Positions 9,230 to 16,921 of a stretch of 48,382 bases of DNA are shown in pieces. Source of the stretch: Phycisphaerales bacterium (lineage in GTDB: Bacteria; Planctomycetota; Phycisphaerae; Sedimentisphaerales; Anaerobacaceae); the NCBI GenBank assembly GCA_020352515.1, contig CP070678.1, positions 5,749,034 through 5,797,415 of the forward strand, in the 5' to 3' direction. The position numbers and the translations under genes are program-made. The notes below the pieces were generated by a model. It saw only the letters and a list, made by a program, of their open reading frames with translations. It had not been told where the DNA came from and ran no database searches. Numbering within the stretch: the stretch's first letter is position 1; the number at the start of each line of letters is the position of its first letter.

Positions 9230-12200
9230 TCAGTGGTCGTTGCGCTCGAGCCAATGCATGGCCATTATACAGAAATCGTCGAAGTTGACTTTGCAGTCGC
9301 CGTTGATATCGCCGGCGTAAATCACCTCGCAAAGCGGCCGGCCGAAGTAACTCTTGCTCGCCTCGGGCGTTCCGCCGTATGCGCCCACGTTGACGATGCC
9401 AGCGTTGGGGAACGTCTCATAGCCGATGGGGTCCATCGGGTCGCCGGAATCGATGCAAGCACTTGTCAGCTCGTCTTTCACCCAGGTCCGGCTCCGGTCA
9501 TCCCACCTGCCGGCCTGTGACTTGAGGTGATAATCACGATTTTCCGGATCGGCAAAACAGGGGTCTGCGGCGAAGTTGCCCGTTCCCCCCATTGCGCCGG
9601 TCCAGCCCTCGATACAACTGTAGTCGATGGCGTACTCATTGCGCTCTATGCAGATCTGTGCGTCCTCGCCGCCGGCCCCGTCGGCAGTGTTGGCCCAGAA
9701 GATGCAGTTGGTCAGCACGGGGATGTGTAACTTGGAGTGCGTGTGGACGCCGCCTCCGCGGCTGGCGGCATGGTTTGTGACGAAAGTGCAGTTTACCGCC
9801 CGGAACTTGCCTCCGTATATGCCGCCACCGGAGGCCGCCTCGTTTTCGCTGAATATGCAGTTTATCACCGTCGGCTGTCCTGCGTAAATGGCTCCGCCGG
9901 ACGTACCTCTGTTGGCGTAGAACTTGCAGTTTCTCAACGTGCCGAACATGATATTCAAGGCGCCGCCGGAGCCGCCCCTGTTGCCGACGAACGTGCATCG
10001 ATCCATCGTGGGCCGGCCGCGGAATATCGCGCCGCCTTCGCTGCCGGCCGAGTTATCCTCGAACGTGCAGTCGGTGAGGGTCAGGCCGTCGCCGCCGGAT
10101 ATTGCGCCGCCGGTGTTCTTTGACTTGTTGTGGACAAAGGCGCACCTCGTAAGCGTTGGGCGCCCGCCGGAGCCGGCCATTGCACCGCCCTGATGCTGGG
10201 CGTAATTTCGGATGAAGGTGCAGTCGATTACAGTGGGGCTGGCATCAATGCACCACAAGCCACCGCCCCTGACGGCGTTTCCTGCGGTGATGGTGAAGCC
10301 GTCGAGCACGGCCGTAGCGTCGACGTTGGAGCAGTAAACGACGGACCGGCTGTTGTCCTGGTTGTTTGAGAAATCGGGGCCGTCGTCCCCGTCTATATCC
10401 CCGCTCAGGATCGTCTCAAAGGCCCTTATATCCCTGGCGTTCGGATCCGGCGAGCCCAGAGCGGCATATCCACCCCGCACAGATACGCCGCTGACTATCT
10501 CGAAAGTGGCGTCCCGATCGCCGGAAAATGCTTCGGCCGGCTTGTAGGCGCCCTGGGCGACCCGCACCTCTTTCACGACCGGGTAGGCCGCGGCTGTTTC
10601 GAGGGCGTCGTCGAGCCTTGTAAAGGCGTCCGTCCAGCTCCAGCCGTCCTGTGCGCCGGATGCGCGGTGGTCAACGTATAGAATGGGCGGGACGAGCTCA
10701 TCGTCGGTGGCCGTCACCTCGACAACCGCATCCAGCAGTCCCGCCCCCATAACCCATAGTATCGCCGTGTCGGTCAGGTAGTCTTCGTCCTCGGCCGCCG
10801 AGAGAAGGACGGGCTGAGGCACAGAGTAGTTGAGCGGGTCGAATGTCAAGGTCGCGCCGGCCGCGACTGTTATATCGGGGTCGCCCGACTTGACAAACAC
10901 GCTCACTTCAACCGGTTGGGCCGGGTCCTCGACCAGTGCGACGGTGAAACTCGAGGTTGTCCCTTCGGCAAAGACGACGTTGTGTGAGCTAATTACAAAG
11001 CTGTGTCTCTCATAGGCCCCGATATCCACAATATGGTTGGCCAGACGGGGCTTGCCGACGATGTCGGTAGTGAGCGACGGCGGGACGGCCGTGTTGTCCC
11101 CTGCGTCGATGCACGGCGAGTCCGACTGAAGGCCGAGATTGTCGTCCTCAGTGCCGCTCTGGTTGTCCGGTCCGTCGGCATCGATGAAACGCGGGTCGGC
11201 ACCCGTGTTGCCGAGCCCCCCGTAATCGCCGGAGCAGCCCTCGATGCAACAGTGGTTGACAATCGGCGCCGAAGAGGCCGCGTAAATCTGCGCGGCCTCG
11301 CCGCCCCCGAGGATGTCTCTGCTGTCCCAGATTATACAGTTTGTCAGTTTCGGTCTGCCAAAAGTATAAATCCCGCCGCCCATACCCCGCGCCCAGTTGC
11401 TAACGAGCGTGCAATTGGTCATGGTCAAGTTCGTATCCGCACTGTCATGTATCCCCGCGCCGTCCGTTCCCGCCCAGTTGGCGGTGAAGAGACAGTTGAT
11501 GAGTTCGGTACGGCTATCGCTGTCGAACATCATACCACCGCCCCGATTGAAGGCCTCATTTGCGCCGATGATGCACTTGACAAACTCCGGGCCGCTGTCA
11601 CCTATGTGTATCGCGCCGCCGTCGCCGGCCATGTTGAAGAAGAAGCTGCATTCGAGGAAGCGGGGATTTGTATAACAGCACCAAGAGGGCCCGCAGTACA
11701 GGGCGCCTCCGTAGATTGCGGTGTTTGCGACGAATCTGCACGCGATGACGGTCGCGTCGCTGTTGCAGTACATCCCGCCGCCGCGGCTGTCGGCGCCGAA
11801 ACCTCTGGCGCTGCCGCCTGTAATCGTAAAGCCCTCGATCACCTCGGTCGTGCAGTCTGCAATTTCCGCCTGGGGGGCTCCCGTGACGACATGGTAGCAG
11901 TTGTCCGCCGTGGCGCCGGGTCCTGCCCCGTCGTTGCCGGCAAGGTCGCCGCTGAGAATTGTCTCGAACAGGCGGGTCTCTCTGGCATCGGGGTCGGGCT
12001 CGCCGAAGCCGGCGTAGCCGCCCTTCAACACTACACCGTCGACAAGCTGAAACGTCGCGTTGTGATCCCCCGGTGTGACGGCGCCTCCCTGATCCGGCTT
12101 GTAAACGCCCTGGGCAACCCTGATCTGATCCCCGGCGGCTGCGGCGGCAAGGGCGTCCTGGAGAGAATTGTAGGCGTGGTCCCAGCTTGACCCGTTGTTC

Positions 12201-12316
12201 GCTCCTGAAGCGTCGCGGTCCACGTACAGCACTTGTGTTGCGAAGCCTATACTTGCCGCCCAGAGCATAAAAGCCGCGCCTATGGCGGCCCTGCTGCCAA
12301 ATCTAAACAGGTCCAT
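9230..12316 (-). CDS. Secreted double beta-helix protein with Ig-like linker and dockerin-like tag
   Basis: The start is set at ATG 12316 (1028 residues), which has GGGAGG about 7 bases upstream and leads straight into a signal peptide (MDLFRFGSRAAIGAAF). A frame extended upstream would overlap the sigma-factor stop. The first beta-helix unit covers residues 28-435 (LYVDRDASGANNGSSW, GGYAGFGEPDPDARE, LSGDLAGND, then C.F..N.A..GGA turns). An all-beta linker spans about 440-540. A second complete unit starts at about 545 (ILYVDHRASGAQDGWSW). The C-terminus is YAGDINGDCKVNFDDF plus a short hydrophobic helix, the dockerin-like calcium loop. It is the first structural gene after the sigma-factor gene (44-base gap), so it is expected to be the most directly coupled to that regulator. 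Confidence 0.92.
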   Translation of the reverse strand: MDLFRFGSRAAIGAAFMLWAASIGFATQVLYVDRDASGANNGSSWDHAYNSLQDALAAAAAGDQIRVAQGVYKPDQGGAVTPGDHNATFQLVDGVVLKGGYAGFGEPDPDARETRLFETILSGDLAGNDGAGPGATADNCYHVVTGAPQAEIADCTTEVIEGFTITGGSARGFGADSRGGGMYCNSDATVIACRFVANTAIYGGALYCGPSWCCYTNPRFLECSFFFNMAGDGGAIHIGDSGPEFVKCIIGANEAFNRGGGMMFDSDSRTELINCLFTANWAGTDGAGIHDSADTNLTMTNCTLVSNWARGMGGGIYTFGRPKLTNCIIWDSRDILGGGEAAQIYAASSAPIVNHCCIEGCSGDYGGLGNTGADPRFIDADGPDNQSGTEDDNLGLQSDSPCIDAGDNTAVPPSLTTDIVGKPRLANHIVDIGAYERHSFVISSHNVVFAEGTTSSFTVALVEDPAQPVEVSVFVKSGDPDITVAAGATLTFDPLNYSVPQPVLLSAAEDEDYLTDTAILWVMGAGLLDAVVEVTATDDELVPPILYVDHRASGAQDGWSWTDAFTRLDDALETAAAYPVVKEVRVAQGAYKPAEAFSGDRDATFEIVSGVSVRGGYAALGSPDPNARDIRAFETILSGDIDGDDGPDFSNNQDNSRSVVYCSNVDATAVLDGFTITAGNAVRGGGLWCIDASPTVIDCTFIRNYAQHQGGAMAGSGGRPTLTRCAFVHNKSKNTGGAISGGDGLTLTDCTFEDNSAGSEGGAIFRGRPTMDRCTFVGNRGGSGGALNIMFGTLRNCKFYANRGTSGGAIYAGQPTVINCIFSENEAASGGGIYGGKFRAVNCTFVTNHAASRGGGVHTHSKLHIPVLTNCIFWANTADGAGGEDAQICIERNEYAIDYSCIEGWTGAMGGTGNFAADPCFADPENRDYHLKSQAGRWDDRSRTWVKDELTSACIDSGDPMDPIGYETFPNAGIVNVGAYGGTPEASKSYFGRPLCEVIYAGDINGDCKVNFDDFCIMAMHWLERNDH

Positions 12317-12360
12317 GGCTTTGCCTCCCTGATGCTGAAGTTCCTCTCTTTGGGCGTGGC

Positions 12361-14229
12361 TCACCAGCGCGGGTTCATTAGTTTTGCGAGCCAGAGGTTT
12401 CCGTCGTCCGGGCGGAGGGCCCCGGGTGAGCGGCTCGTGCGCGGTGCGGCGAACTCGGGGCCGAGGTCGTCTATCTGCCGGAGATACTCGAAGCTCAGTT
12501 CGCCTGTGCGACCATCGTCCGTCGAGAATCCTATCCCTTCAATAAGGTCGTTCTCAAGGTCGATGGTGTAGGTCAGCCTGACGCGGCCGCAGGTCAATGC
12601 AACGTGGACTTTACTTTCCTCTGCCCCGCTCTTTGTCTCGAACCACGTCTGCTGAGAGGCGGCGTCACGCCGCACCGTGTCTATACTGTGCAGTCCCGTC
12701 CACGGGCGGGCCAGGCCCGAGAAGAAACTGCCACCTCTATATCTGCCTATAACGGCGGCGCCGCCGTCGAGCACGCAGGCGGCCGCGCCGTCGTCCACTA
12801 TCTCCAGGTCGAAACCAACCTTCAAACGAAGCCAGGGGTAATGCCGGCCGAACGCCTCACCGACAAATGGTACGCGGCCCCTGCCGCGGACGGGGCGGCC
12901 GTCCATGTTGCCCGTTACCGCGAAATACGTCCAGCCGCGACTGTGCATCGCGTCCCTCTCGTCGACCACCCGGGCTCCGGCCGGCCAGCCGTACAGGAAA
13001 TACTGCTCGTCCGATGCGTTGTAGTGGCGGATTTTCTGCGAATGGTCGCCCTGCTCGTTGCGGCTGACTATCACCAGGAGGCCGTCACCGTCGCGGGCAA
13101 TCCGCTCGCCGCCGGCGCCGGAGCCCTCGATTAGGCCTATGAATTCTCTCAACTGCGAATCGTCTGTGGGAAGCCGCCAGACCGAAAGGTCGCTGTTGAA
13201 CATCCGGCGGTTCCTGATGTGGACCGTGTTGGCCCGCCTGTCGAAGTAGTAGTTGGCCTGGTCGTTCTGAAGCCACGAGCAGTAGGCATCCTTCTCCTGT
13301 GAATCCCACCTTACCAGCCGCATCATAACCTGGTCTGCGGCCTTGCGCGGATAGTAATACCAGTGTTCCTGCACAGAACCATCCGAAAGGGCGGCGTTTG
13401 CCCCCAGCGGCGAGACGACGGCCGGCCCGGCCGGCTCAGCGGGCCCGCCGTTATCCAGCGCCGAGCTGGCAACCATACTCGTGCCGACGGCCAGAGCGCC
13501 GGCGGCCGTCAGTGATACAACGCCCGACTTGCTCGTCAGGAAAGCGGCGAGGCCGGCTGCCACGCCGACTTTGGTCGTGGCAGCCGTAACTGACAAGCCC
13601 ATTGCAGCGGCCTCGCTTGGCGCGGTAATCTTGCCGAATAACAAAAGGGCCGTAACAAGCATCCCCTTGCTGAATCCGTAGCGGCTCAGCTCCCTGCGAA
13701 GGGATTTCTTGGCCCGGTAGAACAGCATCTTGGCCGCAAACTCGCTGCAGCCCATCGACTCGCCTATGGCCGAGTAGTCCATCTCCCTGTAGCACCGCAT
13801 CGTCAGGACGGCCCGATGCCTTGGCGTCAGCTTTCGCATAGAGCCGAGGACTATCTGTCTCAATTCCTCGGTTATGGCCCCGGCCAGCGCCTCCTGGCCG
13901 GCGTGCCGAGAGTCGCCCTCCTCGGCCGCACAGGTGGTAACCTCCCTGCGGCGCTTCTCCTTGCGGTGGTGAAGACGCAGCTTGTTCAGTGCTATCTTGT
14001 ACAGCCACGGCCAGAACTTGTTGGCTTCCTTTAAATCCCCTAATACCTTAAACATCTCTAAAAGACTCTCCTGTACTATTTCGCCGGTCAAGTCGTCTCG
14101 AAGCGTCAGGCGGTACACGTCCACGCGCAAACGCTCGTCTGCAAGCTCGGTGAGGCGCTCAAGACTTTCCTTGTCGCCCCTTTGAGCCCTGCGGACAAGT
14201 CCCAGATAATCGGCGCTATTCTCCATCAA
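12361..14229 (-). CDS. ECF-type sigma-70 factor fused to transmembrane segments and an exported domain
   Basis: This 622-residue protein has an N-terminal sigma factor: region 2 at about 10-90 (LTGEIVQESLLEMF, FWPWLYKIALNKLR) and region 4 helix-turn-helix at about 125-182 (LTPRHRAVLTMRCY, DYSAIGESMGCSEFAAKML). Two to three hydrophobic segments follow at about 187-200, 211-232 and 236-256, rich in Ala and Gly. A roughly 350-residue domain then follows, which by topology should face the periplasm or outside. ECF factors are normally about 180-200 residues and held by a separate anti-sigma protein. Here sensor and sigma parts are on one chain. It is the first gene of a run of five beta-helix genes and probably controls them or its own transcription. 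The exported domain has no recognisable family. The sigma assignment is secure; signal and targets are inferred. Confidence 0.9.
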   Translation of the reverse strand: MMENSADYLGLVRRAQRGDKESLERLTELADERLRVDVYRLTLRDDLTGEIVQESLLEMFKVLGDLKEANKFWPWLYKIALNKLRLHHRKEKRRREVTTCAAEEGDSRHAGQEALAGAITEELRQIVLGSMRKLTPRHRAVLTMRCYREMDYSAIGESMGCSEFAAKMLFYRAKKSLRRELSRYGFSKGMLVTALLLFGKITAPSEAAAMGLSVTAATTKVGVAAGLAAFLTSKSGVVSLTAAGALAVGTSMVASSALDNGGPAEPAGPAVVSPLGANAALSDGSVQEHWYYYPRKAADQVMMRLVRWDSQEKDAYCSWLQNDQANYYFDRRANTVHIRNRRMFNSDLSVWRLPTDDSQLREFIGLIEGSGAGGERIARDGDGLLVIVSRNEQGDHSQKIRHYNASDEQYFLYGWPAGARVVDERDAMHSRGWTYFAVTGNMDGRPVRGRGRVPFVGEAFGRHYPWLRLKVGFDLEIVDDGAAACVLDGGAAVIGRYRGGSFFSGLARPWTGLHSIDTVRRDAASQQTWFETKSGAEESKVHVALTCGRVRLTYTIDLENDLIEGIGFSTDDGRTGELSFEYLRQIDDLGPEFAAPRTSRSPGALRPDDGNLWLAKLMNPRW

Positions 14230-14278
14230 TTGCCGTCACTGACACGATGCGCCAAACAGGCCAAACGTAACGCCGCTT

Positions 14279-14295
14279 CCGGTCGAACCGACCGG
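14279..14295. promoter_or_regulatory. Inverted repeat at the predicted transcript start of the sigma-factor operon
   Basis: A perfect 7-base inverted repeat, CCGGTCG and CGACCGG, is separated by 3 bases. It lies just downstream of the predicted -10 box and about 50 bases before the sigma-factor ATG. It could be an operator or an RNA hairpin at the 5' end of the message. Confidence 0.5.
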
Positions 14296-14305
14296 CAGCA
14301 CCGGA

Positions 14306-14314
14306 ATTATAACA
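14306..14314 (-). promoter_or_regulatory. Promoter (extended -10) for the sigma-factor / beta-helix operon
   Basis: On the minus strand the sequence reads TGT-TATAAT, a consensus -10 hexamer (14306-14311) with the TGn extension. No good -35 box is seen 16-18 bases upstream, which is usual for extended -10 promoters. The predicted transcript start is near 14299, giving a leader of about 70 bases. It is an ordinary housekeeping-type promoter, not an obvious ECF type. Confidence 0.55.
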
Positions 14315-14575
14315 CAATATCGGCCAAATACTCACCCAGCGCTTGTCTTGCCCGCAAGCCACCGTGCGCCGGGCCGCCCGATATCGGCAGAATCCGCCGT
14401 AACGGCCCGCTCATACTTCAAAAGCCGCTTGGCAAGCTCCACAGAACCCGCAGCCGCGGCGCTGCTTTTGTAGACGTGAGCAAGAGGCGTTGCTTTTTCG
14501 GACGTAAGAAGGGCTTTGGGACGGCATCCGCCAGGCGCACATTGAGAGATTTGAGCCCATTTCCGCGGGGCGGCC
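14315..14575. other. Non-coding stretch between divergent promoters
   Basis: About 260 bases separate the minus-strand sigma-operon promoter from the plus-strand promoter at 14576. Short open frames exist but lack a Shine-Dalgarno site and recognisable content. I see no RNA gene, repeat or terminator here. Confidence 0.4.
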
Positions 14576-14603
14576 TTGCCTGACGAGACTTTCGGGCTAC
14601 AAT
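14576..14603 (+). promoter_or_regulatory. Leaderless-type promoter of the Mth938-like gene
   Basis: TTGCCT at 14576-14581, a 16-base spacer and TACAAT at 14598-14603 form a good sigma-70 type promoter. Only six bases lie between the -10 box and the ATG at 14610, so transcription is predicted to start at the A of the start codon. Confidence 0.6.
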
Positions 14604-14609
14604 TGCTGC

Positions 14610-14954
14610 ATGCACATTGATTCATACGAATTCGGTAGGATTGTGATAGACGGCCGGACCTATACTTCCGATTGCCTGATTATAGAGGGCGCCGTCCGCC
14701 CAAACTGGTGGAGAAAGCAGGGCCACCTGCTCAGTCCGGACGACCTGGGTGCGGTGATCGAGGCCGCCCCTTCAATCGTTGTTATCGGCGCCGGGGCCTC
14801 GGCCATGATGAAAGTCCCCGACCAGAGCCGCCAGTTCCTCGAACAGCAAAACATCCAGCTCGAAGTCCTCGACACCAAGAGGGCCGTCGCTCGATTCAAC
14901 GAATTGTCCCTCGCCGGTGCATCGGTCGCCGCCGCCCTGCACCTTACATGCTGA
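14610..14954 (+). CDS. Mth938-like domain protein (DUF498 / NDUFAF3 family)
   Basis: This small 114-residue protein matches the Mth938-like family in length and layout. It opens with IDSYEFGRIVIDGRTYTSD, followed by RPNWWRKQGHLLSPDDL and VVIGAGASAMMKVPD. It then has a segment about short-lived mixed alpha/beta topology (LDTKRAVARFNEL) and ends ASVAAALHLTC. Members fold as single alpha/beta domains. The human relative NDUFAF3 helps assemble respiratory complex I, and bacterial ones have no settled function. The conserved SYEFGRIVIDG start of the family fixes the ATG, which has no Shine-Dalgarno site and sits at the predicted transcript start. Its stop is 10 bases from the stop of the convergent pcm-like gene. 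Confidence 0.88.
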   Translation: MHIDSYEFGRIVIDGRTYTSDCLIIEGAVRPNWWRKQGHLLSPDDLGAVIEAAPSIVVIGAGASAMMKVPDQSRQFLEQQNIQLEVLDTKRAVARFNELSLAGASVAAALHLTC

Positions 14955-14964
14955 TGCGCTTGTG

Positions 14965-15906
14965 TCACCTTCTCGACTTTGCCTCGGGCTTCTGAACCTC
15001 GCCCGTCATCGGAACGAATCTCACCGGCATCACCTTCTTCTGCTGCGTCCGGCCCTTCTGGTCCTTTGTAATCAGCACGAGGTATTGCAGCCCCCACTCA
15101 TCGCCGCAGGGCAGTATCATCCGGCCGCCGGGCTTGAGCTGCTCGAGCAGGGGTTTGGGCAACCGCTCGGCCGCGGCCGTGCCGATAATCGCGTCGAAGG
15201 GCGCCTTCTCCGGCCAGCCGAAATAGCCGTCCCCGGCCCTGACGAAAACGTTGGGATAGCCTAATTCTTTTAGCAGCTTCTTTGCCGATTTGGCCAGCGG
15301 CTCGACAATCTCAATCGTATAGACCTCCCTGGCGATCTCGGCGCACACGGCCGCCTGGTAGCCCGAGCCGGTCCCGATTTCCAGAACCCGGTCGCCCGGC
15401 CGCAGCCTCAGCGCCTCGGTCATGAAGGCCACGATGTACGGCTGGCTTATCGTCTGGTTCTCGGCAATCGGCAGCGGATGGTCGTAGTACGCCCATCTTT
15501 GCTCGCTGCGTCCGACGAAAGCATGCCGCGGCACCGTCCGCATCGCTTTCAGGACGTTCGGGTCTTTCACGTCGCGCAGCTCTATCTGCAGCGTCACCAT
15601 ACTCTGGCGGTCCTTGACCCTCTCCTTGAACGCCTTATGTTGGTGCAGCGGGCGACCAGGCCGGTTCGGGTCGTTCGGATCGGCCCTCTCGCTCGTCTCC
15701 GCCTCATTAGCGGGGCCTTGCTCTCGCTTTTGTCCTTCCGGCTTGGCCTTGCTGCGAGGCTGAGAGCCCAAGACCGGCGGCGCCTCCACCGCGCTGCGAC
15801 AGGCGGCGATAATCCCCGCTGTCACCACCGCAAGCAAAACCAGGAGCCCGACATCTGCCAGCAGCCGTTTCTTGCTTCTCGCGAATTCGCTTTCTCTTGC
15901 CAACAT
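14965..15906 (-). CDS. pcm: Exported protein-L-isoaspartate O-methyltransferase
   Basis: The enzyme methylates isoaspartyl residues in damaged proteins using S-adenosylmethionine. The 313-residue product has the Pcm signature at 146-165 ([17 protein letters not shown]), the SAM-binding motif I at 174-185 ([12 protein letters not shown]), and [12 protein letters not shown] at 257-268. The start at ATG 15906 is chosen because GGGAGG lies 9 bases upstream and a promoter lies just beyond. Cytoplasmic Pcm is about 210 residues. This one has about 100 extra N-terminal residues: a positively charged start, a hydrophobic segment at 16-35 ending IIAAC (possible lipobox, Cys36), then a Pro/Lys/Glu-rich linker. 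So the catalytic domain is probably outside the inner membrane or tethered to it, where SAM supply is unclear. Confidence 0.88.
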   Translation of the reverse strand: MLARESEFARSKKRLLADVGLLVLLAVVTAGIIAACRSAVEAPPVLGSQPRSKAKPEGQKREQGPANEAETSERADPNDPNRPGRPLHQHKAFKERVKDRQSMVTLQIELRDVKDPNVLKAMRTVPRHAFVGRSEQRWAYYDHPLPIAENQTISQPYIVAFMTEALRLRPGDRVLEIGTGSGYQAAVCAEIAREVYTIEIVEPLAKSAKKLLKELGYPNVFVRAGDGYFGWPEKAPFDAIIGTAAAERLPKPLLEQLKPGGRMILPCGDEWGLQYLVLITKDQKGRTQQKKVMPVRFVPMTGEVQKPEAKSRR

Positions 15907-15961
15907 TTTGTATGCCCTCCCATAATCACCGTTGCTTTCAATTGCCCGGACACACGCGTCT

Positions 15962-15990
15962 ATACTACACCTGCCCGCAAGAAAAGTCAA
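15962..15990 (-). promoter_or_regulatory. Promoter of the pcm-like gene
   Basis: On the minus strand TTGACT (15985-15990), a 17-base spacer and TAGTAT (15962-15967) give a sigma-70 type promoter. The transcript would start near 15955, about 50 bases before ATG 15906, which supports that start over longer frames. Confidence 0.55.
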
Positions 15991-16586
15991 ATCGTGGCCC
16001 GGTTCCCTACGATCACAGGGGCTCACAAAAAGGGCAGATTTTTGAATAATGCGGGCGTCGAGGACGATTCGCACGTGAACAACGGACCCCGTGCCTGCCT
16101 CCACAACGGCAGCAAGCGATACATCTCCCGCAACGGCAGACTCACACCCGACCAACAGGGACCCGAGGCAAACCCGGCCTCGAGGCTTTAGCCGCCCGGA
16201 CCTGGCAGCAGGAACATTGATACGAGTGTTCGTGGCGTTAACAGAGCATCTGGCGTTGGTCGGGGCAATGCACGCCTTCTTCTTCTACCTACACATGCAT
16301 TTTACGGGTTGTAGGACCCAGGCTATTGGGCGCGGAGCTCGCGCGGCGATAAGGCAACGTCGGCATGCTGTAATCTTTATTTCCGGGTATCCGACAGAGG
16401 CGTGAAGCACTCCAGCAGCTCTTTCGCAGCCTCCTGCTCTGCCAGCAACGGTCGAAGCTTCTGAAACCTTCTTACCGCCCTGGCACGCGTTTGAAGTGCA
16501 AGCATTCTCTGTGGCCCTGTATGGCGCGGTGCCGCATTTAGGCGGGTTGTCGGCCGCTGGGGAGCCAATTTTTCCCAAAAAATCCC
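15991..16586. other. Non-coding stretch, no gene recognised
   Basis: Nearly 600 bases separate the pcm promoter from the tRNA promoter. A 71-codon minus-strand frame (16377-16592) has a protein-like helical C-terminal half (AKELLECF) but no Shine-Dalgarno site or recognisable family. I found no repeats, terminators or RNA genes I can support. Confidence 0.4.
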
Positions 16587-16616
16587 TTGCATTCTGCCGA
16601 TATGTGCATATATCCT
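16587..16616 (+). promoter_or_regulatory. Candidate promoter of tRNA-Gly
   Basis: TTGCAT at 16587-16592 and TATCCT at 16611-16616 with an 18-base spacer lie 11 bases before the mature tRNA. The match is modest (four of six in each box), but position fits a short tRNA 5' leader. Confidence 0.35.
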
Positions 16617-16627
16617 GATAATATACC

Positions 16628-16699
16628 GCGGGTGTAGCTCAGTGGTAGAGCGTCACGTTGCCAACGTGAATGTCGTGAGTTCAAATCTCATCACCCGCT
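16628..16699 (+). tRNA. tRNA-Gly(GCC)
   Basis: The acceptor stem GCGGGTG (16628-16634) pairs with CACCCGC (16692-16698), with discriminator T. The D arm is GTAGCTCAGTGGTAGAGC. The anticodon stem TCACG/CGTGA encloses loop TTGCCAA, giving anticodon GCC for GGC and GGU glycine codons. The T arm contains GTTCAAAT. The 3' CCA is not encoded and must be added. It is 222 bases upstream of trigger factor on the same strand. Confidence 0.96.
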
Positions 16700-16732
16700 C
16701 TTGTCGTAGTGCCACGGAAAGGGGACTACCTG

Positions 16733-16885
16733 AGCAGACGTTTTAAGGAACCCTATAGTATCGGTGAGGCACCGGCTAATTGTAGTTTGGCATTGGTCGC
16801 CGATACGTTTGAGCCCCGCTGAAATGCGGGACCGAAAACTGCAAGATAAACGGCTAAGGGAGGTTTGTTCCCCGATGCCTTTTTT
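16733..16885 (+). promoter_or_regulatory. Structured leader RNA before tig, attenuator-like, unknown class
   Basis: Three nested or adjacent helices can be drawn by eye. P1 pairs 16733-16735 plus 16739-16743 (AGC, CGTTT) with 16848-16855 (AAACGGCT). P2 is a 10-pair stem, 16758-16767 with 16797-16806, topped by an internal loop and a hairpin at 16772-16790. P3 is CCCGC/GCGGG at 16815-16819 and 16826-16830. Right after P1 a competing hairpin can form: GGC 16852-16854 with GCC 16877-16879, and GGGA 16858-16861 with TCCC 16869-16872. Six T residues (16880-16885) follow it, as in an intrinsic terminator. The arrangement resembles a riboswitch expression platform, but I cannot match it to a known class. 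It could also be an independent small RNA or chance folding. Confidence 0.45.
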
Positions 16886-16921
16886 GTTTATGAAGCCCCA
16901 GCAGGCAACAGGAGTAGCAGT

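Noticed and set aside
2100..11900. Recurring short strings such as AATATGCAGTTGG and GCGCCGCC suggested a repeat array or CRISPR
   Set aside because: They are spaced irregularly, stay in frame and encode the C.F..N and GGA positions of beta-helix turns. There are no constant repeats with unique spacers.
14332..14625. A 97-codon minus-strand frame upstream of the sigma-factor gene
   Set aside because: It covers the promoter and start of the Mth938-like gene, has no Shine-Dalgarno site and no recognisable family.
15907..16155. N-terminal extension of the isoaspartyl methyltransferase
   Set aside because: It would run through a good promoter at 15962-15990, while ATG 15906 has a strong ribosome-binding site and begins a plausible export signal.
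16377..16592. A 71-codon minus-strand frame near the tRNA
   Set aside because: The C-terminal half looks protein-like, but there is no ribosome-binding site, no family, and the frame overlaps the likely tRNA promoter.
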